From Collinsella aerofaciens (GTDB lineage: Bacteria; Actinomycetota; Coriobacteriia; Coriobacteriales; Coriobacteriaceae), in NCBI RefSeq assembly GCF_009876115.1, contig NZ_WWSY01000003.1, positions 1 to 64,000 on the forward strand: a DNA stretch of 64,000 bases, given 5' to 3'. This document shows positions 38,272-46,380 of the stretch, piece by piece. Position 1 is the stretch's first letter. Every line of letters starts with the position of its first letter. The notes below the pieces were generated by a model. The model saw only the letters and a program-made list of their open reading frames with translations, made no database searches and was not told where the DNA came from. A program made the translations under genes and the position numbers.

Positions 38272-38309
38272 AAAAAGGCCTCCGGAGCTGTTGCTCTGGA
38301 GGCCTTTTT
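38272..38309. terminator. Bidirectional terminator between pta and ackA
   Basis: Seventeen-base arms, AAAAAGGCCTCCGGAGC (38272-38288) and GCTCTGGAGGCCTTTTT (38293-38309), have T-runs on both strands, as expected between convergent genes. Confidence 0.85.
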
Positions 38310-38329
38310 GTCAATTACAGACGAATACG

Positions 38330-39508
38330 TTAGTTGTTCTTGGTCAGGCGTTCGACGTCGTGAGCGATCATGTATTCCTCGTCGGTGGGGATGACCATGA
38401 CCGTGACGGAAGAGCCGGCGGCGCTGATGACCTGCGGGCCGTTGCCCACGGCCTCGCGGTTCTTGTTGTTGTCGATGCGCACACCCAGCCACTCAAAGCA
38501 GTCGCAGAAGGCCTTGCGGATCGACCAGTCATTCTCGCCGATGCCGGCGGTAAAGGTGATGGTATCCACGCCCGCCATGGAGGCAATCATGGAACCGGCC
38601 TGCTGCATGGCCTTGTATGCGAACATATCGAAGGCGAGCAGGCAGCGCTCGTCGCCCTCGGAGGCGCGCGTACGGATGTCACGGGCATCGTTGGAGATGC
38701 CCGAGATGGCAAGCAGACCGGATTGCTTGTTCATCATGTCGTCGACTTCCTGGTAGCTGTAGCCGCCCTCGCGCTGGAGGTAACACACGGTGGCTGGGTC
38801 GATGGAACCGCAACGGGTACCCATCATCAGACCGTCAAGCGGCGTGAGGCCCATCGTGGTGTCGCGGCACACACCGTCCTCGATGGCGGCAAGCGAAGCG
38901 CCGTTGCCCAAATGGCACGAGAGCAGGCGGTGGCAGCGCGAGCCCAGGATCTCTTTGGCCATCATCCACTCGTAGCGGTGGCTCGTACCGTGGGCGCCGT
39001 ACTTGCGCACGTGGTACTTGTCGCACACGTCCTTGGGCAGGGCGTAGGTGTAGGCGACCTCGGGCATGGTCATGTGGAACGAGGTGTCGAAAACAGCCAC
39101 GTTGGGCAGCTCCGGATACTTCTCGCGGCAATATTCGATTGCCGCGGCCTCGCCGTAATTGTGCAGCGGGGCGAGCGGGGCCACCTCAAGGATCTTAGCC
39201 ATGACCTCATCGTCGACGACCGCGGAATCATCGAAGTGCCAGCCACCCTGAACGATACGGTGGCCGATGCCATCGATCGTAAAGTCGGTCTTCTCGAGCT
39301 CCTCGAGCACGCGCGCAATGGCGCAGCGATGATCAGGGAAAGGAATCTCCTCGGTCTGCTTGGCACCACCGTTCTCGGAGTGGCCAAAGATGCCCATCTC
39401 CGAGCCGATACGCTCGCAGTTACCCTTGGCGAAAACCTCGCGGGTATCGGTATCCAAAAGCTGATATTTAAGGCTCGAGCTGCCGGCGTTGACAACAAGT
39501 ACGTTCAT
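38330..39508 (-). CDS. ackA: Acetate kinase, canonical copy
   Basis: AckA turns acetyl phosphate and ADP into acetate and ATP, the energy-yielding end of the Pta-AckA route. The 392-residue protein keeps all expected motifs: NAGSSSLKY at the N-terminus, LAPLHN, DTSFH, GAHGTSHRY (His173, His177), HLGNGAS (Asn202), TRCGSIDP, GIGEN and TDEE near the end. AAGGAGTCTC precedes the ATG. It is convergent with pta and follows a second acetate kinase gene. Confidence 0.95.
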   Translation of the reverse strand: MNVLVVNAGSSSLKYQLLDTDTREVFAKGNCERIGSEMGIFGHSENGGAKQTEEIPFPDHRCAIARVLEELEKTDFTIDGIGHRIVQGGWHFDDSAVVDDEVMAKILEVAPLAPLHNYGEAAAIEYCREKYPELPNVAVFDTSFHMTMPEVAYTYALPKDVCDKYHVRKYGAHGTSHRYEWMMAKEILGSRCHRLLSCHLGNGASLAAIEDGVCRDTTMGLTPLDGLMMGTRCGSIDPATVCYLQREGGYSYQEVDDMMNKQSGLLAISGISNDARDIRTRASEGDERCLLAFDMFAYKAMQQAGSMIASMAGVDTITFTAGIGENDWSIRKAFCDCFEWLGVRIDNNKNREAVGNGPQVISAAGSSVTVMVIPTDEEYMIAHDVERLTKNN

Positions 39509-39672
39509 GAGACTCCTTCGTGATTACAGTACGGTCGGCAAACCTATAAGGCGGCCGTACCCTTAATAAGAAGTTATCAGAATCCAATAAATATCTATTA
39601 AACTCTTCGCCCAAAGAGCGTAAAAGGGGGCTGAACGGCACAAGGCCATCCAGTCCCCTCCCCTTGCATCAA

Positions 39673-40851
39673 TTACTTGCCGTTGACGATGCGCTCGACG
39701 TCGGAAGCGATCATGAACTCCTCGTCCGTGGGGATGACGAAAATCTTGACCTTGGAATCCTTGGCGGACAGGCACCAAGCGCCGTCGCCGCGCAGGGCGT
39801 TGCGGGCATGGTCCATCTTAACGCCCATAAAGGCCAGACGATCGGCCACGCCAGCGCGGACAGCCGGAGCGTGCTCGCCGATGCCGGCGGTAAAGACCAG
39901 GGTGTCCATGCCGCACATGGAAGTGGCCATCTCGGCGGCCTTGGCGGCAATCTTGTAGACAAACATATCGAAGGCGAGCTGGGCCTCGGGGTCGCCGGCA
40001 GCGGCGAGCTCCTCGACATTGCGGCAGTCGTTGGTCTTGCCGCCGGTCACAGCCAAAAGGCCGGACTTCTTGTTCATCATCTCGTCGACCTCGTCGAAGG
40101 TGTAGCCGCCTTCGCGCTGCAGGTAGCACACGGTAGCAGGGTCGATGGAGCCGCAGCGGGTGCCCATCATGACACCGTCGAGCGGCGTCAGGCCCATGGT
40201 GGTGTCCATGCACTTGCCGTCCTCGATGGCGCACAGGGAAGCGCCGGAACCGATGTGGCACACGACGACCTTGCGAGCCTCGCCGTTGGTCATCTCGGCA
40301 ACCTTCTTGGAGATGTAGCGGTAGCTGGTGCCGTGGGCGCCGTACTTACGGATGTGCAGCTTGTCGCAGACGTCCTTGGGCAGGGCGTAGGTCTTGGCGA
40401 CCTCGGGCATATTGAAGTGGAAAGCAGTGTCGTAGACCGTGACGTTGGGCAGGTCGGGATACTGCTCCAGGCAGTACTCAATAACGTTGGCCTCGGGGTT
40501 GTTGTGCAGCGGGGCGAGCGGGGCAACCTCGCGGATCTTGGCGAGGACGTCCTCGTCGACGAGGGAGGAATCGCCGAAGTACCAACCGCCCTGAACGATA
40601 CGGTGGCCGATGCCCTCGATCTTGACGCCGTTGGCCTCAAGGTCCTTCAGGACGACCTCGATGGCGACCTTGTGGTCGGGGAACTCGATGTTCTCGGTCA
40701 CCTTCTTGGAGCCGTTGGCAGCGTGGGTGAAGGTACCGCCGGTAAAGCAGACGCGCTCGCAGGAGCCCTTTGCGGACACCTTGTGGGACTTGGTATCGAT
40801 GACCTGATACTTAAGGGTCGAAGATCCTGCGTTGACGACCAGAACGTTCAT
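39673..40851 (-). CDS. Acetate kinase paralogue with altered active-site motifs
   Basis: This 392-residue protein aligns with the copy at 38330-39508 over its whole length. It keeps LAPLHN, DTAFH, His173, TRCGSIDP and the C-terminal TDEE. Three motif positions differ: GAHGTSYRY (Tyr177 for the conserved His), HIGSGAS (Ser202 for Asn) and GIGEH (His for Asn). These lie around the phosphoryl and ATP sites in known acetate kinases. It may be a slower acetate kinase, prefer another acyl phosphate, or be regulatory. GTAGGGAGACAC precedes the ATG. A GGGGCTG/CAGTCCCC hairpin lies between the two genes. Confidence 0.85.
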   Translation of the reverse strand: MNVLVVNAGSSTLKYQVIDTKSHKVSAKGSCERVCFTGGTFTHAANGSKKVTENIEFPDHKVAIEVVLKDLEANGVKIEGIGHRIVQGGWYFGDSSLVDEDVLAKIREVAPLAPLHNNPEANVIEYCLEQYPDLPNVTVYDTAFHFNMPEVAKTYALPKDVCDKLHIRKYGAHGTSYRYISKKVAEMTNGEARKVVVCHIGSGASLCAIEDGKCMDTTMGLTPLDGVMMGTRCGSIDPATVCYLQREGGYTFDEVDEMMNKKSGLLAVTGGKTNDCRNVEELAAAGDPEAQLAFDMFVYKIAAKAAEMATSMCGMDTLVFTAGIGEHAPAVRAGVADRLAFMGVKMDHARNALRGDGAWCLSAKDSKVKIFVIPTDEEFMIASDVERIVNGK

Positions 40852-40904
40852 GTGTCTCCCTACTAACAGGCGGTGTGGCGCCGCCAGGTTACATACGCTT
40901 CAAT

Positions 40905-40938
40905 AATAAACCCAAACGCCCTCGCGCTCGGGTTTATT
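40905..40938 (-). terminator. Terminator after the MFS gene
   Basis: AATAAACCC (40905-40913) pairs with GGGTTTATT (40930-40938) around GC-rich sequence, downstream of the MFS stop and upstream of the acetate kinase paralogue. Confidence 0.6.
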
Positions 40939-40971
40939 GCGTTGATATATAAGTTATCGGTGCCCAAATAC

Positions 40972-42132
40972 TCACGGCCTTTGACTTGTAAGACGAAATA
41001 GCGCGGGGATATACACCAGGGAAGAAATCCCGAGCGCAACAAGCAATACGACACGAATGCCCGCAACGCTACTCAACACAGCGTTGAGCAGATAGAAAAG
41101 AACGGCACCCACCGCCACCATCTGGCTTTGAACCGAAATCAGCGAACAGCGCATCGCTGAATCGGCAGCATTTTGGAAAACTGAGTATTTGATTGGGGCA
41201 AACAATGAGTACGCAACCGTCTGCAGTACATAGAACACGGGCAGCAAATTAGCCGGAGTAAGGGGAATCAAAAACAAAGCTGTCAATGCTAAGCGAATGA
41301 TGCCGCAAATACGCGCAAAACGGCCCTTGTCGACACGAGCAATCACACTGGGCACAATAAACCCTATGGAGGCGGAGGCAAGGAGCTGGACCGCAATGGT
41401 CACGCCCGAAGCGACGGCATTCATTCCGCGGCCCGCAAGCAACAGTGAGAAAAAGTCTTCCAGAGCGACGAAGGCAAATGCCTGAGAACAGTCCATGATG
41501 AACGCTGACCGAAGAACGCCATTACCCGTAATAGCAGCACCGATCATCTTCGGGCTCATTCCACGCTCAGGTGTCGCCGCAGTGCCCCCTCTTCGCATCT
41601 CAGGAATGCAGATAACGACAACCAACGTCAACACCATTGCGATGATATCTGCCGAAAGACCAATGAGGTATGCACCGACAGACGAAATGAAGCCGCCCAC
41701 ACAAGCGGAGATGGCATAAGAGGCATAGAAAACAAATCGCTCAACGACATTAAGTCTTACGAGCTGGTCCTGAGAGACGCTGTCAATGTAAATCGCTTCT
41801 ATGGATCCGCTCACGCATGCAACGGCAAAACCTTTGAGAGCAAACGCGCCGATTAAAAGCAGAGGAGAACGGACGAGAAGCAGGGCGGCGTAGTATCCAA
41901 GCATTCCCACAACGCCAACGAGACCGCTAGTCTTTCGTCCAAACCTATCCGCAATATAGCCAGTGGGAACTTCAAGGATGAACTTGCTCACTTGATATGC
42001 AATCATCATGCTAGAAATCGCTACCATCGAAAGCCCGACGAACTCAAGGTAAACCGTCAAAAAATACAAAATGGTGCTGAAGTTCGACAGAAAAACGAAC
42101 GTCATATAAAGCAAAACCGTACGGTTTTTCAT
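40972..42132 (-). CDS. MFS transporter
   Basis: The 386-residue protein has about 12 hydrophobic segments and the major-facilitator loop 2-3 signature GYIADRFGRKTSGLVG near residue 65. This and the size suggest a drug/metabolite exporter-like carrier. I start at 42132, where GGAGGGCGGAAC precedes the ATG. It follows a LysR-type gene on the same strand, which probably regulates it. Codons are less GC-biased than in neighbouring genes, which may point to later acquisition. Substrate unknown. Confidence 0.82.
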   Translation of the reverse strand: MKNRTVLLYMTFVFLSNFSTILYFLTVYLEFVGLSMVAISSMMIAYQVSKFILEVPTGYIADRFGRKTSGLVGVVGMLGYYAALLLVRSPLLLIGAFALKGFAVACVSGSIEAIYIDSVSQDQLVRLNVVERFVFYASYAISACVGGFISSVGAYLIGLSADIIAMVLTLVVVICIPEMRRGGTAATPERGMSPKMIGAAITGNGVLRSAFIMDCSQAFAFVALEDFFSLLLAGRGMNAVASGVTIAVQLLASASIGFIVPSVIARVDKGRFARICGIIRLALTALFLIPLTPANLLPVFYVLQTVAYSLFAPIKYSVFQNAADSAMRCSLISVQSQMVAVGAVLFYLLNAVLSSVAGIRVVLLVALGISSLVYIPALFRLTSQRP

Positions 42133-42251
42133 GTTCCGCCCTCCAAGAGTCAGCAATCTAAATCGGAATCTTGGAAAAGCATGAGGGCAAAGCTGTCAGC
42201 TATGTGTTACAAGGCGTCAATAATCACTTGACGTCTCGAAGCCAATTAATT

Positions 42252-43142
42252 TCACGAAGCAAGATGACGCAATAGGTGCAGAAAAACCGTCTGGTGTCGA
42301 TCAGTCCAGGAATTTTGCCGATAGCAAAAGTAGATAGGCAAGGTTACATCACGCGAACCTTCAATGGAGTACTCACTCACTTCTGACCCATCCGATGCGA
42401 GAGAGGACCCAGACAAACTCAATATCAATCCCCCGGCTTGAAGAAACTCAGTCTGCGCCCTGTTTCCATATTCGACATCGCGGAAACGGAAATTAACCAG
42501 CTGAGCTTCGGGGCATTGATTGATTGCATTGAGACAGGGTGACAAATTAATGGGAACAGCGAGCCTGCCGCCCAGTAACTCACGAACGGTCATAGCGTCA
42601 ACAGATTGATGACCCGCTGGGCATGAAAGAACCTTGAGCTCCTTTTCACCCAAATATTTTGAAGAAAGGACGCTGTCCCGTGGTTCCTCGAATGAGATAG
42701 CCGCGTCCGAAATTCCAAGTATAAGTGATTCAAAGCATGTAGCCGTTGGCTGATGCCACACATCAAGGTGAATCTGAGAGTACGAGCGTTCAAACGAGTC
42801 ATACCAGTTTTCGGCAAAAAGACGCCCCCGCCCATGAAGGCAGGGGGCGTAAAGACGAAAGTGACCATCGGGCGAGACGCCGTCGTCCCTCGATTGAGCG
42901 TACTTTTTGAGATCGTCGACTTGTGCCAGGATCACGCGTGCACGACGCGCAAATTCTCTGCCCGCCGGAGACAAAACAGCCTCCCCCGCCGATCGGTCGA
43001 GCAAAACAATCTGATACTCAGATTCCAACTTTTTGATTGCCGACGAAACGGCCTGCGGACTCACATGAACGGCGCGAGCTGCTTTGCGCACGCCGCCATA
43101 GTTCGCTACCGCTTGAAGGTATTCGAGTTGAGAAAGCTGCAT
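42252..43142 (-). CDS. LysR-family transcriptional regulator
   Basis: The 296-residue protein has an N-terminal winged helix (about residues 1-60, with LQAVANYGGVRKAARAVHVSPQAVSSAIKKLE) and a C-terminal ligand-binding domain of periplasmic-binding-protein type. GGAGTAATCT precedes the ATG. It is transcribed with, or just ahead of, the MFS gene and is the obvious candidate for its control. The inducer is not readable. Lower GC than its neighbours matches the MFS gene, so the pair may have moved together. Confidence 0.87.
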   Translation of the reverse strand: MQLSQLEYLQAVANYGGVRKAARAVHVSPQAVSSAIKKLESEYQIVLLDRSAGEAVLSPAGREFARRARVILAQVDDLKKYAQSRDDGVSPDGHFRLYAPCLHGRGRLFAENWYDSFERSYSQIHLDVWHQPTATCFESLILGISDAAISFEEPRDSVLSSKYLGEKELKVLSCPAGHQSVDAMTVRELLGGRLAVPINLSPCLNAINQCPEAQLVNFRFRDVEYGNRAQTEFLQAGGLILSLSGSSLASDGSEVSEYSIEGSRDVTLPIYFCYRQNSWTDRHQTVFLHLLRHLAS

Positions 43143-43183
43143 AGATTACTCCAAAGGCAGCCAAGTCGACGGGCTACGCGTCC

Positions 43184-43519
43184 TCAGATGAGGTTCTCGC
43201 CCAGGTTCTTACCGCCGAGGACGTGCATGTGGAAGTGCATGACGGTCTGGCCGGCGTTGACGCCCTTGTTGGAGATGACGCGGAAGCCGTCCTCCAGACC
43301 CTTGGCCTTGGCGACCTCCTGGATGGCGTGGGCCATGGCGCCCATGGTCTCGGCAGGTACGTTGTCGGCGATGTCACTGTAGTGCTTCTTGGGGATCACG
43401 AGCGTGTGGACCGGCGCCTGGGGGTTGAGGTCATCGAAGGCGATGACCTGGTCGTCCTCATAGACAACGGTCGAGGGGATCTCGTGGTTGGCAATTTTGC
43501 AGAAGATGCAATCGCACAT
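43184..43519 (-). CDS. HIT-family nucleotide hydrolase
   Basis: The 111-residue protein is a histidine-triad protein of the HINT type, which cleaves nucleoside phosphoramidates or AMP-lysine. It starts CDCIFCKIANHEIPS and has the triad in MHFHMHVLGG near residue 97. I start at 43519, with GAAAGGAACCAACC upstream. It follows xseB on the same strand. Confidence 0.92.
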   Translation of the reverse strand: MCDCIFCKIANHEIPSTVVYEDDQVIAFDDLNPQAPVHTLVIPKKHYSDIADNVPAETMGAMAHAIQEVAKAKGLEDGFRVISNKGVNAGQTVMHFHMHVLGGKNLGENLI

Positions 43520-43568
43520 GGTTGGTTCCTTTCTCACAGACCAAGGTAATTATATTTGGTCGGAATGG

Positions 43569-43835
43569 TTAGAACGAGAGGTTGTCGTCGGTGTTGGCGG
43601 CTTCGCCGTCGGCGAGCACGTCGTTGCCGTCGACGTCCTTAAGGAGCACCGAGACCTTCTGCTCGGCATCGGACAGGCGGGTGCGCAGGCTCTTGAGGAG
43701 CTCGACGCCGCGGGTATAGCTCTCGAGCGACTCCTCGAGCTCCATATCGCCCGACTCCAGGCTGCGGATGATGAGCTCCAGCTCCTGCGAGGCCTGCTTG
43801 TACGTAAGCTGCTCGACCGGGGTCTTCTCTGCCAT
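43569..43835 (-). CDS. xseB: Exodeoxyribonuclease VII small subunit
   Basis: XseB joins XseA to form the ATP-independent single-strand exonuclease VII. The 88-residue protein is helical with the family pattern LTYKQASQELELIIRSLESGDMELEESLESYTRGVELL and an acidic tail. It follows xseA by about 40 bases and precedes the HIT gene. Confidence 0.92.
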   Translation of the reverse strand: MAEKTPVEQLTYKQASQELELIIRSLESGDMELEESLESYTRGVELLKSLRTRLSDAEQKVSVLLKDVDGNDVLADGEAANTDDNLSF

Positions 43836-43877
43836 ATCTGTTTCCTTTCCTAAAGGTTTATCGCTATGAAACGCGGC

Positions 43878-45329
43878 TTACTCGACCGTATCGACCGTTG
43901 CCGCCACGTTGCCGTCTGCCATGCGCACACGAATGGCGTCGCCGGGCTTAAAGGTCCTGGCGCTCGTAGCCACACCATCATCGCTGTACGCGATGGAGTA
44001 ACCGCGGGCAAGCACCTTGAGCGGCGACAGGGCATCGAGCGAGGCTGCCGCACGGCCCAGGTCGGACGCGGGTTTGCTGAGCATCGTACGTCCCTGATGC
44101 TCCAGACGGGAACTCGCGAGCGTGAGCGCATGGCGCTTGCCATCGAGCCCCGAGGTGCTTGCAATCAAGCGCTCGGGCAGACGCTCGAAGTTGGAGCGGA
44201 AGGCCCCAACCGAACGCGTTATGGCGCCGGACAGACGATCGGCCGTTAAGGCAAGCTCAGACTCGCGACGCTCGACCATAAACGTTGGGTCGTTGAGGCA
44301 CGGGCGGCACGCGGCCGCATCGAGCGCATCGCCCAGACGAGCCGTATAGGTGTCCCAGGCACGACGACCGCGCTGGTCGAGCATTTCCAGATCGACCTGA
44401 TCCGACCCGATCATCGAAGCCATCGCGGCGCCCAGACGTTGATGGCGCGCCTCGAGCACATCGGCCAATTCCGTCATAGCCGGCGCCACCGATTCTGCCG
44501 CCGCCGTGGGCGTAGAGGCGCGGCGGTCGCTCACCATATCGCAAACCGAGGTATCGGGCTCATGCCCAATGCCGGTCACCACGGGCACAGGACAAGCCGC
44601 CACCGCGCGGGCAAGCTCCTCGTCGTTAAAGGTCATGAGGTCCTCGAAGGAACCGCCGCCACGCACGAGCAAAATGCAATCGGGCGCCGGCGTAATGGCA
44701 GCGGCGCGGCGCAAGCCTTCAATAAGCTCCGCCGGCGCACCCTCGCCCTGGACCTTTGCGCCCACGCAGACAAGCTCGACGAGCGGGTTACGGCGACGCA
44801 AGGTGCGCTTGACGTCGTCGATTACGGCACCCGAAAGCGAGGTGACGACTGCCACGCGCGAGCAAAACACCGGAATGCGACGTTTGCGTGCCTCGTCCAC
44901 CAGGCCCTCGCGACGCAGCTTTTCGGCCAACTGAGCCACCTGCTGACGCAGCAAGCCTTCCCCCGCCAGCGAAAACGAGCGGGCGACGAAGCTCATGCGG
45001 CCCGTGGGCTTGTAGAGATTGAAGCTGCCCTTAAAGCTCACCTGCATGCCATCACGCAGATCGAAGGTACGCTTAAGGTAGGCGCCCTTCCAGATGATGC
45101 AGTCGACGGCCGCCGAGTCGTCCTTGATTTGGAAGTAGCAGTGGCCGCTTCGGGCATTGGGACCGCGGAAACCAGTGACCTCACCCAAAACGCTCAGCTG
45201 CGGAATGGCATCGAGCGCGCCGGCGGCGATCTCCACCGCTTGGCTCACGCTGAGCTCTTTGCGCTCCTGCTCGTCCGATCCGTCGAACTCGGCGGAAACG
45301 GTATTGCCGGTCAGATTCCAGCCTGCCAC
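43878..45329 (-). CDS. xseA: Exodeoxyribonuclease VII large subunit
   Basis: XseA is the catalytic subunit of exonuclease VII. The protein has an N-terminal OB-fold (GEVTGFRGPNARSGHCYFQIKDD), the catalytic domain with VVTSLSGAVIDDVKRTLRRRNP and LLVRGGGSFEDLMTFNDEELARA, then a long coiled-coil region and a short C-terminal segment (LARGYSIAYSDDG). I prefer GTG at 45329 (483 residues), preceded by AAAGGGGG; ATG at 45356 is possible. AATTCAAGTTCAAC upstream (45376-45389) resembles the half-sites at 57611. Confidence 0.94.
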   Translation of the reverse strand: MAGWNLTGNTVSAEFDGSDEQERKELSVSQAVEIAAGALDAIPQLSVLGEVTGFRGPNARSGHCYFQIKDDSAAVDCIIWKGAYLKRTFDLRDGMQVSFKGSFNLYKPTGRMSFVARSFSLAGEGLLRQQVAQLAEKLRREGLVDEARKRRIPVFCSRVAVVTSLSGAVIDDVKRTLRRRNPLVELVCVGAKVQGEGAPAELIEGLRRAAAITPAPDCILLVRGGGSFEDLMTFNDEELARAVAACPVPVVTGIGHEPDTSVCDMVSDRRASTPTAAAESVAPAMTELADVLEARHQRLGAAMASMIGSDQVDLEMLDQRGRRAWDTYTARLGDALDAAACRPCLNDPTFMVERRESELALTADRLSGAITRSVGAFRSNFERLPERLIASTSGLDGKRHALTLASSRLEHQGRTMLSKPASDLGRAAASLDALSPLKVLARGYSIAYSDDGVATSARTFKPGDAIRVRMADGNVAATVDTVE

Positions 45330-45444
45330 GCAGCCCCCTTTCGTCGTCGTGCGCATGAGCTCCGGCCCTGCGCAAATTCAAGTTCAACACATAGTACAGC
45401 GCCGCAGGGACACAAATCCCCACGGCGCCCGTCGGTCCCATTTG

Positions 45445-46149
45445 TTATCGGTTGGAGTTTCTGTTGTAGCGAGCCATAAGATAGAGCAACTGAATAATCG
45501 AGGTGAGCGCCGCAGCCACGTAGGTGAGCGCGGCTGCCGTCAGCACCTTCTTGGCACCGTTGACCTGCTTGGAACTCATGCCCGACTGCTCGATATACGC
45601 CACGGCGCGGCGACTGGCATCGATCTCGACCGGCAGCGTAACCAGCTGGAACAGCACGCTAAACGAGAAGAAGACCAGCGCGAGGGTCGTGAGCCCTGCT
45701 ATGTTCATAAACAGGCCCATGAGCAGCACGATCGTCCAGGTGTTCTGGGTAAAGTTGACGACGGGGACCAAAGCGGTGCGTACCTTCATCATGGCGTAAC
45801 CGCTTTGACGCTGCGCGGCATGGCCCGCCTCGTGGCAGGCGACGGCAACGCTTGCGACCGACCCGCCAGAACGGTTGGCATCCGACAGATACAGGTTGTT
45901 GTCCTGCGGGTTGTAATGATCGGTGAGCTCGCCGGCAACGCCCTTGATGCCCACGGCATTGCAGCCGTTGGCGTCGAGCATGCGGCGAGCAACCGTGGCA
46001 CCCGTATCGCCGTCCGAGCGAACCTTGGACCAGGTCTTGTACGTCGAGTTGATATAGCTCTGCGCAGCAAGGCCAAGCACTGTACAAACAAGAACAACCA
46101 GCAGGTACAGCGGGTCGATGCCAAAGCCGTAACCATAGTAATAGGGCAT
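45445..46149 (-). CDS. YugP-like membrane zinc metallopeptidase
   Basis: The 234-residue protein belongs to the neutral zinc metallopeptidase family typified by YugP. It has an N-terminal membrane helix after MPYYYGYGFGIDPLYL, the zinc motif HEAGH in VACHEAGHAAQ (about residue 104) and three further hydrophobic segments. I start at 46149, where GGAGGAATTCGC precedes the ATG. Its substrate and topology of the active site are not known. Confidence 0.87.
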   Translation of the reverse strand: MPYYYGYGFGIDPLYLLVVLVCTVLGLAAQSYINSTYKTWSKVRSDGDTGATVARRMLDANGCNAVGIKGVAGELTDHYNPQDNNLYLSDANRSGGSVASVAVACHEAGHAAQRQSGYAMMKVRTALVPVVNFTQNTWTIVLLMGLFMNIAGLTTLALVFFSFSVLFQLVTLPVEIDASRRAVAYIEQSGMSSKQVNGAKKVLTAAALTYVAAALTSIIQLLYLMARYNRNSNR

Positions 46150-46241
46150 GCGAATTCCTCCGAATCGAGTTACACGTCGGAGGCATTCTACCCACTCGCC
46201 CAGCAGGCAAGTCAGCATCGATGTTTAGGCATTGTCAGCGA

Positions 46242-46380
46242 AAACGGCCGAGGGCGAGCAAGGTGACGTGAAAGAGAAGCGACGCGTACTTTGGTACGCA
46301 AACGACGATTGAACGTCAGATTGCCGCTCTCGGCCGTTTGCAGCGTCGAGCTGTTACGCGGTTTGGTAAAACCGCGTAAC
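46242..46380. repeat. Core-conserved palindromic element B with GGTA hairpin, copy 1
   Basis: Arms AAACGGCCGAG (46242-46252) and CTCGGCCGTTT (46329-46339) enclose a core with GCGTACTTTGGTACGC and GACGATTGAACGTCAG. It is followed by GCAGCGTCGAG and a 12-bp hairpin, GTTACGCGGTTT-GGTA-AAACCGCGTAAC (46353-46380), that touches the rnd stop codon. The core recurs, inverted, at 51728-51827. The tail hairpin matches the one at 16250-16277 in form and loop. Confidence 0.85.

Larger units (their letters stand above)
37977..38329. other. pta/ackA interval with nested palindrome
   Basis: This 353-base interval between convergent genes holds a triple-nested palindrome (37997-38117), about 150 bases with no recognisable gene, and a bidirectional terminator (38272-38309). 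Confidence 0.65.

Noticed and set aside
38032..38394. A 120-codon plus-strand frame after pta
   Set aside because: It runs through a nested palindrome and a terminator and into the end of ackA; no ribosome site or protein-like composition.
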